Positions 17,748-27,330 are shown, counted from the first letter of the stretch. The stretch is DNA of 64,000 bases from Chryseobacterium sp. SORGH_AS_0447 (GCF_030818695.1 NZ_JAUTAR010000001.1:2784501-2848500), one strand, 5' to 3'. The notes: generated by a model from the letters alone, not told the origin. Numbers and translations are program-made.

Positions 17748-17851
17748 AATGTATTTTACGCCTATTACATTTTGTGAGTAAGTAAATTGAATATTTAAAA
17801 GAAAGGCAAACTGCCATCAGCAAATTTGCCTTATGTTTTATACTGTACTAA

Positions 17852-18898
17852 TTATTTTTTGTCAACCACGATTCTCTCCGGCCGGTTTGCCAGTTGCCAG
17901 GCGGTCGCAAAAACCAGCTGGGTTCTTTTCGCCAACAGATTATAGTCGATTTTCTCTACGTCATCGGTCGGCTTGTGATAATCTTCATGAATTCCGTCGA
18001 AGAAAAATGCTACCGGCACGTTGTTCTTCGCAAAATTATAGTGGTCTGAGCGGTAATACAGTCTTTCCGTATCGTTCGGGTCGTCGTATTTATAGTTCAG
18101 CTCCAGATTATTTGTCATTTTATTTGCTGCCTCGTTGATGACTTTCAGCTGGGAGCTCAGCATTTCGGAACCGATAACATACACGTACTGCTTCCCTCTG
18201 TTTTCCGGATCGTCACGCCCGATCATATCGATATTTAAATCGACAACCGTATTGGCAAGCGGAAATATCGGGTTATCCGTATAAAATTCAGAACCGAACA
18301 GTCCATGCTCTTCGCCTGTCACATGCAGGAAAAGAATGGATCTCTTCGGACCGTTTCCTGCTTTTTTAGCAGCCTGGAAAGCTTTTGCAATTTCCATTAC
18401 AGCCACCGTTCCGCTTCCGTCGTCGTCCGCACCATTGTAAACCACCCCGTTTCTTGTTCCGACATGATCATAGTGTCCGGAAATAACCACAATTTCTTCC
18501 GGTTTTTCAGAACCTTCGATGAAAGCCAGGATATTTTCAGAATCGGGAAGGTTTCCGCCTCCCCTTTGTTTCATAAAAGCTGCCGGGACTTTCTGGTAAT
18601 AAGATCCCAGAGCCTTGGGATAAGAAATTCCCAGGCTTTTATAATAGTTCACCATATATTCTCCCGCTTTTTTCTGTCCCGGGCTTCCCGTATCTCTTCC
18701 TTCCATCTCATCCGAAGCAATTACATATAAGTTTTTCTTCAGATCTTCTGCCTTAATTTCTTTATAAGCAGAGAGAAAGGCCTTATCTGCTTTTACGACA
18801 GAAGAAGACGGTGAAGTTCCAGAGCCGGAAACGGTTTTTGAAGCACCGCAGCTTACCAGCAGAGCGATTGAAAATAATGGAATGATTAATTTTCTCAT
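17852..18898 (-). CDS. M28-family zinc aminopeptidase lipoprotein
   Basis: This 348-aa protein has a lipoprotein signal (ALLVSCGAS, Cys17). The M28 peptidase domain carries the zinc ligands in SGHYDHVG and NGADDDGSG, the catalytic glutamate pair in GEEHGLFGSE, Asp in NIDMIGRD and His in RSDHYNFA near the C-terminus. It is an envelope-anchored exopeptidase that releases amino acids from peptides, a common nutritional enzyme in flavobacteria. The upstream region holds a near -7 box (TAAATTTTG). It is divergent from the aminotransferase gene; no functional link is evident. Confidence 0.9.
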   Translation of the reverse strand: MRKLIIPLFSIALLVSCGASKTVSGSGTSPSSSVVKADKAFLSAYKEIKAEDLKKNLYVIASDEMEGRDTGSPGQKKAGEYMVNYYKSLGISYPKALGSYYQKVPAAFMKQRGGGNLPDSENILAFIEGSEKPEEIVVISGHYDHVGTRNGVVYNGADDDGSGTVAVMEIAKAFQAAKKAGNGPKRSILFLHVTGEEHGLFGSEFYTDNPIFPLANTVVDLNIDMIGRDDPENRGKQYVYVIGSEMLSSQLKVINEAANKMTNNLELNYKYDDPNDTERLYYRSDHYNFAKNNVPVAFFFDGIHEDYHKPTDDVEKIDYNLLAKRTQLVFATAWQLANRPERIVVDKK

Positions 18899-18961
18899 TG
18901 ATGAATAATTTGCCTAAAAATAACAAAATTTATTTAATCTCCGGCGGAATGGTATTTTTCA

Positions 18962-18969
18962 TATATTTG
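18962..18969 (+). promoter_or_regulatory. -7 box of the aminotransferase gene
   Basis: TATATTTG is an exact consensus match, 17 bases before the start codon. Confidence 0.5.
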
Positions 18970-18986
18970 GATTAAATGCAAAAAGT

Positions 18987-20126
18987 ATGGAGAATATTTA
19001 CGGATTCAATCATTACTCTTTTTTTACCGAAATGTCTGAGCTGGCTGTTAAGAACAACAGTTTCGACCTGTCCCTGGGATTACCGGATTTCGACATCGAC
19101 AACCGTATGCGGGAATACCTGAAAGAAGCGGCAGATCTTAACAATCATAATTATGAACCGCTTGCGGGAAATCCGCTGCTGGTTCAAAACGTCATCACCT
19201 TTAATATCAATAGGAAGCACAGCATCCGCCTGATCGAAAATGAAGTAACGATCGTTCCTTGTGCCACCTTTGCTCTATACACTTCCCTCAAATGTATTTT
19301 GAATCAGGGAGATGAAGTGGTGATCATCCAGCCGTCCTATTATACCTACGGACCTTCGGTTTTCATGAATGGCGGTGTTCCGGTCTATTACGATCTTGAA
19401 AACGACTTCTCGGTAAATTGGGAAAAGCTTCAGAACTGTATTTCCGAAAAAACAAAAGCGGTCATCGTTAACTCCCCTCAAAATCCTACCGGAAAAATCT
19501 GGTCACCGGACGATTGGCAACAGCTATATTCCTTAATTAAAGACCGGGAAATTTATCTTATTTCCGAAGAGATCTATGATACTTACTGTTTTGACGGACT
19601 GGAACATTACAGTGCATTTCTTCATCCGGAACTGAGAAAAAGAACATTCGGCATTTTTTCTTTCGGGAAAATGTTTCATTCTACAGGCTGGAAGGTTGGC
19701 TATCTTCTTGCTTCGGAAGACCTGACGGCAAAATTCCGGTGCCATCAGCAGTATATTTCTTACGGTGCCAGTGCGCCTTGCCAACATGCCATCGCCAAAT
19801 ATCTTGAAGTTTTTGACCCTTCCGCCAATCAGCTTTTTATGCAGGGAAAACGTGATCTTTTCTACGAATTAATCAATCAGACACCACTGATTGTTGAGAA
19901 GAAAGCTGAAGGAGCTGTTTTTCAGATCGCAAATTTCAGATCGGTCTCCAAAACGATGACTGACGTGGAATTTTCAAAGTGGCTGACCGTAGAAAAGAAG
20001 GTTTCCTGCCTGCCGCTGTCTGCATTTTACAATTCAAAACAGGATTCCGATTACATCCGCTTCAGCTTTGCAAAAAATGACGAGCTGATTATTAATGCGC
20101 TAGAGCATTTGAGAAAGGTGCTTTGA
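18987..20126 (+). CDS. PLP aminotransferase, methionine aminotransferase type
   Basis: This 379-aa fold-type I class I/II aminotransferase has the cofactor-binding motif SPQNPTGK and the PLP lysine in SFGKMFHSTGWKVGY (about Lys228). The C-terminal arginine region is IRFSFAKND. The N-terminal part (FSLGLPDFDID-like) and the GWKVGY context resemble the YbdL/methionine aminotransferase group more than aspartate aminotransferase, of which a separate copy lies at 51448. It would transfer the amino group of methionine or aromatic residues to 2-oxo acids in the cytoplasm. The exact substrate is inferred. No terminator is seen directly after it. Confidence 0.82.
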   Translation: MENIYGFNHYSFFTEMSELAVKNNSFDLSLGLPDFDIDNRMREYLKEAADLNNHNYEPLAGNPLLVQNVITFNINRKHSIRLIENEVTIVPCATFALYTSLKCILNQGDEVVIIQPSYYTYGPSVFMNGGVPVYYDLENDFSVNWEKLQNCISEKTKAVIVNSPQNPTGKIWSPDDWQQLYSLIKDREIYLISEEIYDTYCFDGLEHYSAFLHPELRKRTFGIFSFGKMFHSTGWKVGYLLASEDLTAKFRCHQQYISYGASAPCQHAIAKYLEVFDPSANQLFMQGKRDLFYELINQTPLIVEKKAEGAVFQIANFRSVSKTMTDVEFSKWLTVEKKVSCLPLSAFYNSKQDSDYIRFSFAKNDELIINALEHLRKVL

Positions 20127-20419
20127 TTTTATTTAATTCGCAAAAGGAGTAATCTAGGAAAAATTTTTAACGCTGTCGACGCAAAGAATGGTTATATTCT
20201 TATGACAGATTTTTCAGTCGCAAAGGCATTTCATTCAGCAAATGACAGCAACATATACTGCTCATCTCCGTATTTCATTTTAACTGATCGCTGCTTGCTG
20301 AGAGTTGAAATAAAATTATAAAAGGCAGCTTAGTAAAATATCAGTTGACTTTTACTTGTTCACTAAGATTTAATACTAATTTCCTTTGTAATAAAATTTT
20401 CTACTGAAATTATTAATAA
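20127..20419. other. spacer with decayed repeat-like sequence
   Basis: I find no gene. Around 20165-20235 the stretch with GACGCAAAG and TCAGTCGCAAAGGC looks like degenerate copies of a GCAAAG-type intergenic repeat. The rest is AT-rich and featureless up to the hppA terminator. Confidence 0.35.
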
Positions 20420-20447
20420 AAAAAGCACTGCCTAAGACAGTGCTTTT
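20415..20447 (-). terminator. hppA terminator
   Basis: AAAAGCACTG and CAGTGCTTTT pair, with further T on the minus strand, 21 bases after the hppA stop. Confidence 0.85.
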
Positions 20448-20467
20448 AATTATATTTTTAATTTAGA

Positions 20468-23203
20468 TTATAGCGATAATACTCTTACATCAATCCTCCT
20501 GTTTTTCGCCATACACTCTTCGGTATCGTTGGCTTCACATACCGGATGCTGGGATCCATAGCCCTCCGCTTCTACCCTGTCACCGCCTACACCAAGCTCC
20601 AGTAATTTAAGCTTTGCCGTCTGTGCCCTGAGGTTGGACAGCTTCTGGTTGCTTTCTTCGTTTCCGCTGTTATCGGTATAGCCTCCCAGTTTTATTTTCA
20701 TTGTCGGATAGGCGTTTAAAAGTTCTACGAGATTCAGCAGCTGTGCATCGGAACCCGGTCTTAAATCGCTCGATCCGGTTTCAAAATAAAGATTTTCAAT
20801 AGTATACCATTTGTTGGGATCCAGAACGCCCTGATCTTTATTTTTAACGGCATTATACAGCTGATAAATCTGGCTGCTCTCACCTATTTTTATTCTTTTA
20901 CCATCTTTAAGCTCTATTTCTTTTATAGCTCCCGTATCATATACAAAATCTCCGTTTTCATTAAGATATCCTTTCACTTCAGGTGCTACAATTGCTCCGG
21001 CCGTAGTATTGGCAGCAGGATTAACAATGGTTGTACCGGTGGTTCCCATTAATGCTTCCAGTTTTGCTTTTCTGTTGGCTTCAATTTTATCTTTGTGCAT
21101 AACCGCTAAAGTAGGTGCAATAACCAACGATACAATTGACATCAATTTGATAAGGATATTCATGGAAGGGCCTGAAGTATCTTTGAAAGGATCTCCAACG
21201 GTATCTCCTGTTACGGAAGCTTTATGAGGGTCAGATCCTTTGTAATACATCTGCCCGTTGATACTTACTCCTTTTTCAAAAGATTTTTTTGCATTGTCCC
21301 AGGCTCCGCCGGCGTTATTCTGGAACATTCCCATCAGTACTCCGCTTACCGTGGCTCCTGCTAAAAATCCGCCTAATACTTCGGGTCCGAAGATAAATCC
21401 GATCAGCAACGGGGAAATAATTGCAATGGCTCCCGGCAGCATCATTTTTCTGATGGATGCATCGGTAGAAATAGCCACGCACTTTTCATATTCCGGCTGT
21501 GCCTTTCCTTCGAGAATCCCCGGAATTTCCCGGAACTGTCTTCTAACTTCTTCCACCATCGCCATTGCTGCCTGTCCGACTGCTGTAATGGCTAAAGAAG
21601 AGAAAATAAAAGGAATCATTCCGCCGACAAACAGTCCGGCCAGAACATCAGCCCGGTAAATATCGATGCCGTCGATACCTGCAATTCCTACGAAGGCAGC
21701 AAATAAAGCCAAAGCCGTCAATGCAGCGGAAGCAATGGCAAATCCTTTACCTGTGGCAGCTGTTGTATTTCCTACCGCATCCAGAATATCTGTTTTTTCA
21801 CGGACTTCTTTCGGCAATTCGCACATTTCGGCAATTCCGCCTGCGTTATCAGCAATCGGTCCGAAGGCATCAATAGCAAGCTGCATGGCGGTTGTTGCCA
21901 TCATTCCTGCCGCGGCAATCGCAACGCCATACAATCCGGCGCAGAGATAGGAACCGTAAATTCCGCCGGCCAATACAATGATCGGCAGTAAAGTAGATTC
22001 CATTCCTACGGAAAGCCCGCCGATGATGTTGGTCGCATGTCCGGTCGAGGATTGTCTGACAATGCTGGAAACCGGCCTTTTTCCCATCGCGGTATAATAT
22101 TCTGTAATAATACTCATTAAAGTTCCGACTACAAGCCCTACCATGATGGCTCCGAAGACGCCCATTTTGGAAAATTCGTGTCCTCTCAATACCATTTTAT
22201 CCGGCAGAATATAGGTTACCAGGAAGTAAGAAGCGATGGCAGTAATAACGATGCTGCCCCAGTTCCCGAGATTCAGAGCGTTCTGTACACTGGAAGTAGA
22301 AGAATCTTCGTTATCATTAATCCTTACAAACAAAGTCCCGACGATCGAGAAAATAATCCCTGTCCCGGCAATAAGCATCGGTAAAAGGATGGGTGCAAAA
22401 CCGCCGAAAGAATCTTCAGAAATTGTTTCTCTTCCCAAAACCATGGTCGCGAGCACCGTGGCCACATAAGAGCCGAACAAATCCGCTCCCATCCCGGCAA
22501 CGTCGCCCACGTTATCACCTACATTATCCGCAATCGTCGCCGGGTTTCTCGGATCGTCCTCCGGGATTCCGGCTTCTACTTTTCCTACCAAATCGGCACC
22601 GACATCGGCAGCTTTTGTATAAATTCCCCCGCCTACTCTTGCGAAAAGCGCGATGGATTCAGCTCCCAAAGAAAATCCTGTCAAAATTTCAATGGTTCTT
22701 TCCATTTCATGGGAATCTACCGGAGAATTGGGTGCGAAAATCTGTTTAATAATTAAAAACAGCGCTCCCAATCCTAAAACGGCTAATCCCGCAACGCCCA
22801 TTCCCATAACGGAACCTCCCGTAAAAGAAACTTTCAGCGCTTTTGAAAGTGAAGTTTTTGCTGCCTGGGCGGTCCGCACATTGGCTTTGGTTGCGATCTT
22901 CATCCCGATAAAACCAGCCGATGCAGAAAACACGGCACCGAAGATAAAGGCAATCCCGATGGTCCAGTGGGAATTGGCATTGCTCATGCCCATTACCGCC
23001 AGAAGAATGGCGACAATCACGACAAAATAAGTTAAAATCCTGTACTCAGCTTTTAGAAAAGCCATTGCACCGTCAGCGATATGTCCGCTGATAAGTTTCA
23101 TTTTTTCATTTCCGGCATCCTGCTTATTGACCCAATTGCTCTGGAGGTAAGTATACACTAATGCAATCACCCCAAAAATTGGTACTAATACAAATAGATC
23201 CAT
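20468..23203 (-). CDS. hppA: membrane pyrophosphatase (Na+-type) fused to a C-terminal OmpA domain
   Basis: This 911-aa protein couples pyrophosphate hydrolysis to ion export across the inner membrane. Residues 1 to about 740 are the membrane pyrophosphatase with many transmembrane helices. The diphosphate site lies near residue 200 ([18 protein letters not shown], then [17 protein letters not shown]). The motif [10 protein letters not shown] near residue 478 has Ala where K+-independent pumps have Lys, so a K+-dependent, Na+- or Na+/H+-pumping type is expected. After a linker, residues from about 800 to 911 form an OmpA-like peptidoglycan-binding domain ([38 protein letters not shown]). Usual pumps are near 700-750 aa. 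Both ends of known pumps face the periplasm, so the tail could hold the cell wall. Confidence 0.93.
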   Translation of the reverse strand: MDLFVLVPIFGVIALVYTYLQSNWVNKQDAGNEKMKLISGHIADGAMAFLKAEYRILTYFVVIVAILLAVMGMSNANSHWTIGIAFIFGAVFSASAGFIGMKIATKANVRTAQAAKTSLSKALKVSFTGGSVMGMGVAGLAVLGLGALFLIIKQIFAPNSPVDSHEMERTIEILTGFSLGAESIALFARVGGGIYTKAADVGADLVGKVEAGIPEDDPRNPATIADNVGDNVGDVAGMGADLFGSYVATVLATMVLGRETISEDSFGGFAPILLPMLIAGTGIIFSIVGTLFVRINDNEDSSTSSVQNALNLGNWGSIVITAIASYFLVTYILPDKMVLRGHEFSKMGVFGAIMVGLVVGTLMSIITEYYTAMGKRPVSSIVRQSSTGHATNIIGGLSVGMESTLLPIIVLAGGIYGSYLCAGLYGVAIAAAGMMATTAMQLAIDAFGPIADNAGGIAEMCELPKEVREKTDILDAVGNTTAATGKGFAIASAALTALALFAAFVGIAGIDGIDIYRADVLAGLFVGGMIPFIFSSLAITAVGQAAMAMVEEVRRQFREIPGILEGKAQPEYEKCVAISTDASIRKMMLPGAIAIISPLLIGFIFGPEVLGGFLAGATVSGVLMGMFQNNAGGAWDNAKKSFEKGVSINGQMYYKGSDPHKASVTGDTVGDPFKDTSGPSMNILIKLMSIVSLVIAPTLAVMHKDKIEANRKAKLEALMGTTGTTIVNPAANTTAGAIVAPEVKGYLNENGDFVYDTGAIKEIELKDGKRIKIGESSQIYQLYNAVKNKDQGVLDPNKWYTIENLYFETGSSDLRPGSDAQLLNLVELLNAYPTMKIKLGGYTDNSGNEESNQKLSNLRAQTAKLKLLELGVGGDRVEAEGYGSQHPVCEANDTEECMAKNRRIDVRVLSL

Positions 23204-23336
23204 AGTTTAATATTTTTTTGGTATAGATTACTAAATATAATCATTTTATTGTTATCAATTCATTAAAATATTTACAAGAATTAGAAGTAAGCACCTGAAT
23301 TAAAAATTTACCCTTTTCTTTCCTCCAAATAATTAT

Positions 23337-23344
23337 TAATTTTG
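23337..23344 (+). promoter_or_regulatory. -7 box of the SUI1 gene
   Basis: TAATTTTG is an exact consensus match that ends only 4 bases before the start codon, so the transcript may begin at or next to the ATG. Confidence 0.45.
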
Positions 23345-23348
23345 CCGT

Positions 23349-23672
23349 ATGGATTTAAGAGACCAATTGAAAAACCTTTTTCCTGATCACGAAGAGCAGG
23401 ATTTTGAAATGCCCAAAGAACAATTCAAGCAGAAAGAACCTTTGGTGTGCAAGTTTGAAAAGAAAGGAAGAAACGGAAAGCCTGTAACCATTGTTGAAGG
23501 CTGGGAAGGAAACGAAGAAGAACTAAAAAAAATCTCGAAGAAAATAAAAACCACATTAGGGATCGGCGGCTCCGAAAAGGACGGTACCATTATCATTCAG
23601 GGCGATAACCGTGATAAGATTATGGAAATCCTTAAAGAAATGGGATTTAAAACAAAGAGGGTCGGCGGATAA
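23349..23672 (+). CDS. SUI1/eIF1-like translation factor (YciH type)
   Basis: This 107-aa protein carries the SUI1 domain in its last 75 residues (GRNGKPVTIVEGWEG, KKIKTTLGIGGS, DGTIIIQGD, GFKTKRVGG), after a short acidic N-terminus. Family members such as E. coli YciH bind the 30S subunit near the P site and influence start codon selection. The role in Bacteroidetes is little studied. The gene is alone, divergent from hppA. The ATG lies 4 bases behind an exact -7 box, which suggests a leaderless or nearly leaderless mRNA. Confidence 0.88.
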   Translation: MDLRDQLKNLFPDHEEQDFEMPKEQFKQKEPLVCKFEKKGRNGKPVTIVEGWEGNEEELKKISKKIKTTLGIGGSEKDGTIIIQGDNRDKIMEILKEMGFKTKRVGG

Positions 23673-24111
23673 TTTTAAATGTATTACGCTTGTAGCCCAT
23701 AGCTTAAAATAAATTGGCTTTTAGGCAACGAATTTAATTTTTAATCGTTGTCTTTCTATCTCCGTATTTGCATAATTAATATTTTGCCGTTATCTTCTGC
23801 GGTATATCTGCTATTATTTAGCATCAAATCAGTTTCTTCTTAACTTAAAATTCTGAGTAGGCTTACAGATACATAAATTGGTACTGTTGTAAGGTGCTAA
23901 CCTAGGTTTATGCTTGTATTAAAGCGCGTTTAGGTTTAAATCTTCTTTAACGGATATACCTTATTGTATTTTTTACTAATTTTAAACCCCGAAATCACAT
24001 TCATTACTAAAAACGGCCTATTCTGTACAGGCTTTTTTTTGAATAATGAGGCAGGATCTTTGGGAGAGATTTTAGTACATCACAATTTTCATTTTAAACT
24101 ATAAAAAGATT
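23673..24111. other. 439-base non-coding region ending in a weak plus-strand terminator
   Basis: No frame of useful length was found and no known RNA signature (tmRNA, RNase P, 6S, SRP) is evident to my eye. It contains several T-rich and pyrimidine tracts, a hairpin with T8 at 24016-24040 and, at 24053-24060, GATCTTTG, one base off a -7 box for the phosphorylase gene. Confidence 0.4.
24016..24040 (+). terminator. weak hairpin with T8
   Basis: A 4-bp GC-rich stem (GCCT with AGGC) with a 9-base loop is followed by eight T. It lies 344 bases after the SUI1 stop, so it may end a long 3' tail or a separate RNA. Confidence 0.45.
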
Positions 24112-24966
24112 ATGCTCAATAAACTTGCAGCTTCAGAACTGGTGCTGAACGAAGACGGAAGTGTTTATCACCTGAACCTTTTACCGGAAGATATTGCCGG
24201 GAAGATCATTCTTGTAGGAGATCCTGACCGGGTAGCCAAGGTTTCGAAATATTTCGATACGGTAGAAATCAGAAAAAATAAAAGGGAATTTTATACGCAT
24301 ACCGGAACTTTGCGCGGTGAAAGAATCACCGTAATGTCAACGGGAATCGGTACGGAGAATATCGATATCGTCATGAATGAGCTGGATGCCTTGGTAAATA
24401 TCGATCTTCAAAATAAAGAATTTAAGACAGAACATACGGCGCTGCAGCTATTCCGGATGGGAACGTGCGGAAGTGTGAATCCTGACGTTCAGGTAGACCA
24501 TATGCTGGTTACCCAAAATGTTGTAGGACTGGACGGCCTGATGCATTTTTACCAGGACTATGCATTTGAAAACGAATTCTCAAAAAATTTTTCAGACCGC
24601 TTCCCGTATGCTAAGATTAAACCAATGCTGTATTTTTCCGAATGGTCAGAAGAATTGGGAGCACTGTATGCAGATGCCAAATATCATGGAAACACGGCAA
24701 CTTTCCCGGGTTTTTATGCACCACAGGGCAGACAACTCCGTTTAAAAGCAGTTGACGACCAGTTTTTGGAAACGCTAAATGATTTAGGGGTGACCAATTT
24801 TGAAATGGAAACTTCGGCTATTTATGCCTTATCCAAAATGCTCGGACACAAAGCAATTACAGTAAACAATGTAATTGCCAACAGAAGACGCGGGGAATTT
24901 TCTGCCGACCATCATGCTTCTGAAAAGAATTTGATTGAATGGGTGTTGGAGCGGATTATTAAATAA
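24112..24966 (+). CDS. nucleoside phosphorylase, uridine phosphorylase type
   Basis: This 284-aa protein belongs to the PNP/UDP (NP-I) superfamily. It shows the phosphate loop IILVGDPDRVAKVS, the second phosphate region VMSTGIGTENIDIVMNEL, the base region LFRMGTCGSVNP and the ribose motif NFEMETSAIYALS. EMETSAIY contains the Met-Glu pair that holds the ribose. The closest type is uridine phosphorylase, splitting nucleosides into base and ribose 1-phosphate for salvage. Purine specificity cannot be excluded. It is followed by a bidirectional terminator. Confidence 0.88.
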   Translation: MLNKLAASELVLNEDGSVYHLNLLPEDIAGKIILVGDPDRVAKVSKYFDTVEIRKNKREFYTHTGTLRGERITVMSTGIGTENIDIVMNELDALVNIDLQNKEFKTEHTALQLFRMGTCGSVNPDVQVDHMLVTQNVVGLDGLMHFYQDYAFENEFSKNFSDRFPYAKIKPMLYFSEWSEELGALYADAKYHGNTATFPGFYAPQGRQLRLKAVDDQFLETLNDLGVTNFEMETSAIYALSKMLGHKAITVNNVIANRRRGEFSADHHASEKNLIEWVLERIIK

Positions 24967-25023
24967 ATCCTATTTATAATCGTAAGCGCGGTTTTAACAG
25001 CTGCTTTCAAAAGACTTAAGAAA

Positions 25024-25060
25024 TAAAAAAGGTCGTCCAAAAAATTTTGGACGGCCTTTT
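25024..25060. terminator. bidirectional terminator
   Basis: GGTCGTCCAAAA and TTTTGGACGGCC form a 12-bp stem with T-rich sequence on both sides. It serves the convergent phosphorylase and secreted-protein genes. Confidence 0.88.
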
Positions 25061-25062
25061 CT

Positions 25063-25890
25063 TTAATAGGCACAATTTTTTTCATATTCCCTGATGATTC
25101 CGCCATAGAATTCCAGATAAGCCTCAAGCATATAAGCCCCTAATAAATCCTGAGTTCCGTTATATCCCAGCTTCCGGCTTTTGCCCTCGTCATAAGCCTT
25201 TTTTCTGATCTCCTTAAATTTTGCATTCAATTCTTTTTTAAAAGCTTTGTCTTCAAATTTTACTTCAAGGGAAGTCATGTATTTTTGGAATTCAGGGCAA
25301 TCTCTGCCTGCATATTTAAATGCTTCTGCCATCTTATCATATAGCGAACCTGCAAAAAGTCCCAGTTTGTCATAGTCAACCGGCATAACGGCAAAATCAT
25401 CTTTTGCATTCCTTATGTACAGTTTAGAATACACATAATTACAAGTTGTTGCAGTACAAACTTTTAAATTAGAACCGTATATCTTTATTTTTCCGTCATA
25501 AAGCAAGGGTTCAAAAGACCTTTTCTTTTTGTCATTTACTTCTCCATTCTTATCTATATATTTCATGTCAAGCCTTTCTATTAAGCTTTGCACATCATCC
25601 TGATCATCATATATTTTTACAGATTTTACTTCATTTGCACCAAACTTTTCATCGTCCGAAGTTTTTGTCTTTTTGTAAATAAAATTGTAGATATCATCCT
25701 TATTAAAAAAACTCGGATAGGTACCGTTCGGATAAGTGTAACCCACGAGAAAGCCCGTTACGGTAGAACCATCGGTTAGCGTAAAGTCAACTTTCGGTAA
25801 ATCTTTAGTATTGTGCTTTCCAAAATAAGGCTGAGAGAAAAATTTCACAAAAGTGAAGCAAAACAGGACAAGAATAAATTTAGTTTTCAT
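25063..25890 (-). CDS. secreted protein of unknown function, 275 aa
   Basis: ATG at 25890 starts a good signal peptide (KFILVLFCFTFVKFFS-Q). An ATG 18 bases earlier is in frame but not needed. The mature part has about 255 residues of mixed strand and helix (FTLTDGSTVTGFLVGYTYPNG near the start, lysine-rich helices near the end) and four widely spaced cysteines. I recognise no family. It is preceded by a two-box promoter at 25919-25951 and so is transcribed by itself. Periplasmic or surface location is inferred from the signal. Confidence 0.7.
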   Translation of the reverse strand: MKTKFILVLFCFTFVKFFSQPYFGKHNTKDLPKVDFTLTDGSTVTGFLVGYTYPNGTYPSFFNKDDIYNFIYKKTKTSDDEKFGANEVKSVKIYDDQDDVQSLIERLDMKYIDKNGEVNDKKKRSFEPLLYDGKIKIYGSNLKVCTATTCNYVYSKLYIRNAKDDFAVMPVDYDKLGLFAGSLYDKMAEAFKYAGRDCPEFQKYMTSLEVKFEDKAFKKELNAKFKEIRKKAYDEGKSRKLGYNGTQDLLGAYMLEAYLEFYGGIIREYEKNCAY

Positions 25891-25918
25891 AGATTTTATT
25901 TTTAGCAAAAAATTCGCG

Positions 25919-25951
25919 CAAATATATAATAAAATCTAAATATGCTGCAAA
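25919..25951 (-). promoter_or_regulatory. promoter of the 275-aa secreted protein gene
   Basis: On the minus strand TTTG (25948-25951), 21 bases, then TATATTTG (25919-25926). The start codon is 29 bases further on. The -33 box lies close to the stop of the preceding gene. Confidence 0.6.
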
Positions 25952-25956
25952 ATCAT

Positions 25957-27330
25957 TTAAAATTCAGTAATTGTAACATAAAAATGCGCCGAGTACAAAC
26001 TTTCTGGATTTGAAGAAATATTAGTAAGATTAAGGGTTACAATAGATGTTGAGGTCATTCGTGCATTTGAAATCGAGAATGTGGTATTTCCCGGAAAATC
26101 TGCTGCCGGTGTTACGGTAATAGTCGCTTTTGTTGATGCCGGAACAATGGCTGATGGAATATACATACTCAGTGTGGTAGATTTGCCTGCCGGTAGATTG
26201 TTAATGGAAACTGCCGGCCATACTTCGAAGCTGATCTGATTTTTATGAACCGTTCCCTTATTTCCTAATTTATATTGTCCTCCTACATCCAGTTTAGCTG
26301 TGGTGTTCGGTGTAGAGGTTCCGATCCCCACATTGGCATTGCTGTCACCTAAAACAATCGCATTGTACTGTGAGGTTGAAGCGTTAAATCCTATTGCGGT
26401 AGAATTCTGGCCGGTGGCAGATGCTCCGGATCCTAAAGCTGTTGAGTTCTGTCCGTTCGTCGCTGCATAATATCCTACTGCAGTTTCACTGTTGGAATTC
26501 GTTTTTGAACTGTATCCCAGCGCGACAGACTGAAATCCTGCTGCTTCAGAATTGTTTCCCAAGGCAGATGATTCATTGGCTGTCGTCTTTGCATTGTAGC
26601 CGATAGCGGTAGACTGAAATCCATCAGCCAGAGAGTTGTTACCAATAGCAGTCGATTCGTTTTTATTGGTTTTCGCATTGTACCCAATGGCATTAGACTT
26701 ATACGCTCCAGCCGTAGCCTTGTTTCCAACTGCAAGACCGTCGTTGGCTGTTACTGACGCTTCATTTCCTATGGAAACACCCTGATAGGCAGAACCGGAA
26801 ATCCCGATGGCAATACCGTTCTGCCCCGCATTGGCTCCCAACCCGAGACTTATCGAATTATCAGTTCCCAATCTCCCCGATTTTACTGAGTTTACCTTGA
26901 AAATAAGATCATCATAAGTATTTGTCCCTAATGATAGATTGGTACCTGCTCCGGCATTGTTCCCGCCATTGGTTGCAGAATTATTCCACGAAGCTCCGGA
27001 ATTTCCTGAACTAATGGTATTTGCGGCGCCTGCAATAGAAATTTTATTCCATTTCTGATTGCTCCAGTAATACAGTCCGGTATCTGTAAGGCCACCCAGC
27101 CCGTTATTCCAGATAATTAAACCGTCTGCCGGCGAAGCAACTGTTACATTATCAGTAAGCGAAGTTACCGAAACACTTGGCAGAAGAATTCCTTTGTTTG
27201 CGGATCTAATATCCAAGATTGAAGAAGGATCAGGAGCAGTAGTTCCTATACCTACCTGAGAAAATAGAAAATTAAAGTTAAAAAACAATGAGATCGTCAC
27301 GGCGATCTGTGATCTAGATGGTGTATACAT
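25957..27330 (-). CDS. secreted YadA-head-repeat protein
   Basis: This 457-aa protein starts with a signal peptide (AVTISLFFNFNFLFSQ) and the motif VGIGTTAPDPSSILDI, frequent in flavobacterial surface proteins. Residues from about 165 to 335 hold about ten 14-residue repeats of the form xSTAIGxNAxAxGxx, the left-handed head repeat of YadA-like trimeric adhesins. Then come VGIGTSTPNTTAKLDVGG and a beta-rich C-terminal domain of about 100 residues. No YadA membrane anchor and no Por sorting domain is visible, so how it is fixed to the surface is unclear. The head repeats probably trimerise. A long AT-rich region and a -7 box lie upstream. Confidence 0.75.
   Translation of the reverse strand: MYTPSRSQIAVTISLFFNFNFLFSQVGIGTTAPDPSSILDIRSANKGILLPSVSVTSLTDNVTVASPADGLIIWNNGLGGLTDTGLYYWSNQKWNKISIAGAANTISSGNSGASWNNSATNGGNNAGAGTNLSLGTNTYDDLIFKVNSVKSGRLGTDNSISLGLGANAGQNGIAIGISGSAYQGVSIGNEASVTANDGLAVGNKATAGAYKSNAIGYNAKTNKNESTAIGNNSLADGFQSTAIGYNAKTTANESSALGNNSEAAGFQSVALGYSSKTNSNSETAVGYYAATNGQNSTALGSGASATGQNSTAIGFNASTSQYNAIVLGDSNANVGIGTSTPNTTAKLDVGGQYKLGNKGTVHKNQISFEVWPAVSINNLPAGKSTTLSMYIPSAIVPASTKATITVTPAADFPGNTTFSISNARMTSTSIVTLNLTNISSNPESLYSAHFYVTITEF

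Noticed and set aside
21009..23030. Several long antisense frames within hppA
   Set aside because: They mirror the small-residue-rich transmembrane helices of the real gene and show no domain.
23673..24111. tmRNA, RNase P, 6S or SRP RNA in the long gap
   Set aside because: None of the characteristic conserved blocks of these RNAs was found.
26421..26735. Open frames antisense to the YadA-head gene
   Set aside because: They are shadows caused by the repeated codons of the head region and have no start context or family.
25957..27330. CRISPR-like array from the regular repeats in this gene
   Set aside because: The periodicity is 42 bases without spacers and encodes protein head repeats. No CRISPR array or cas gene was seen anywhere in the window.
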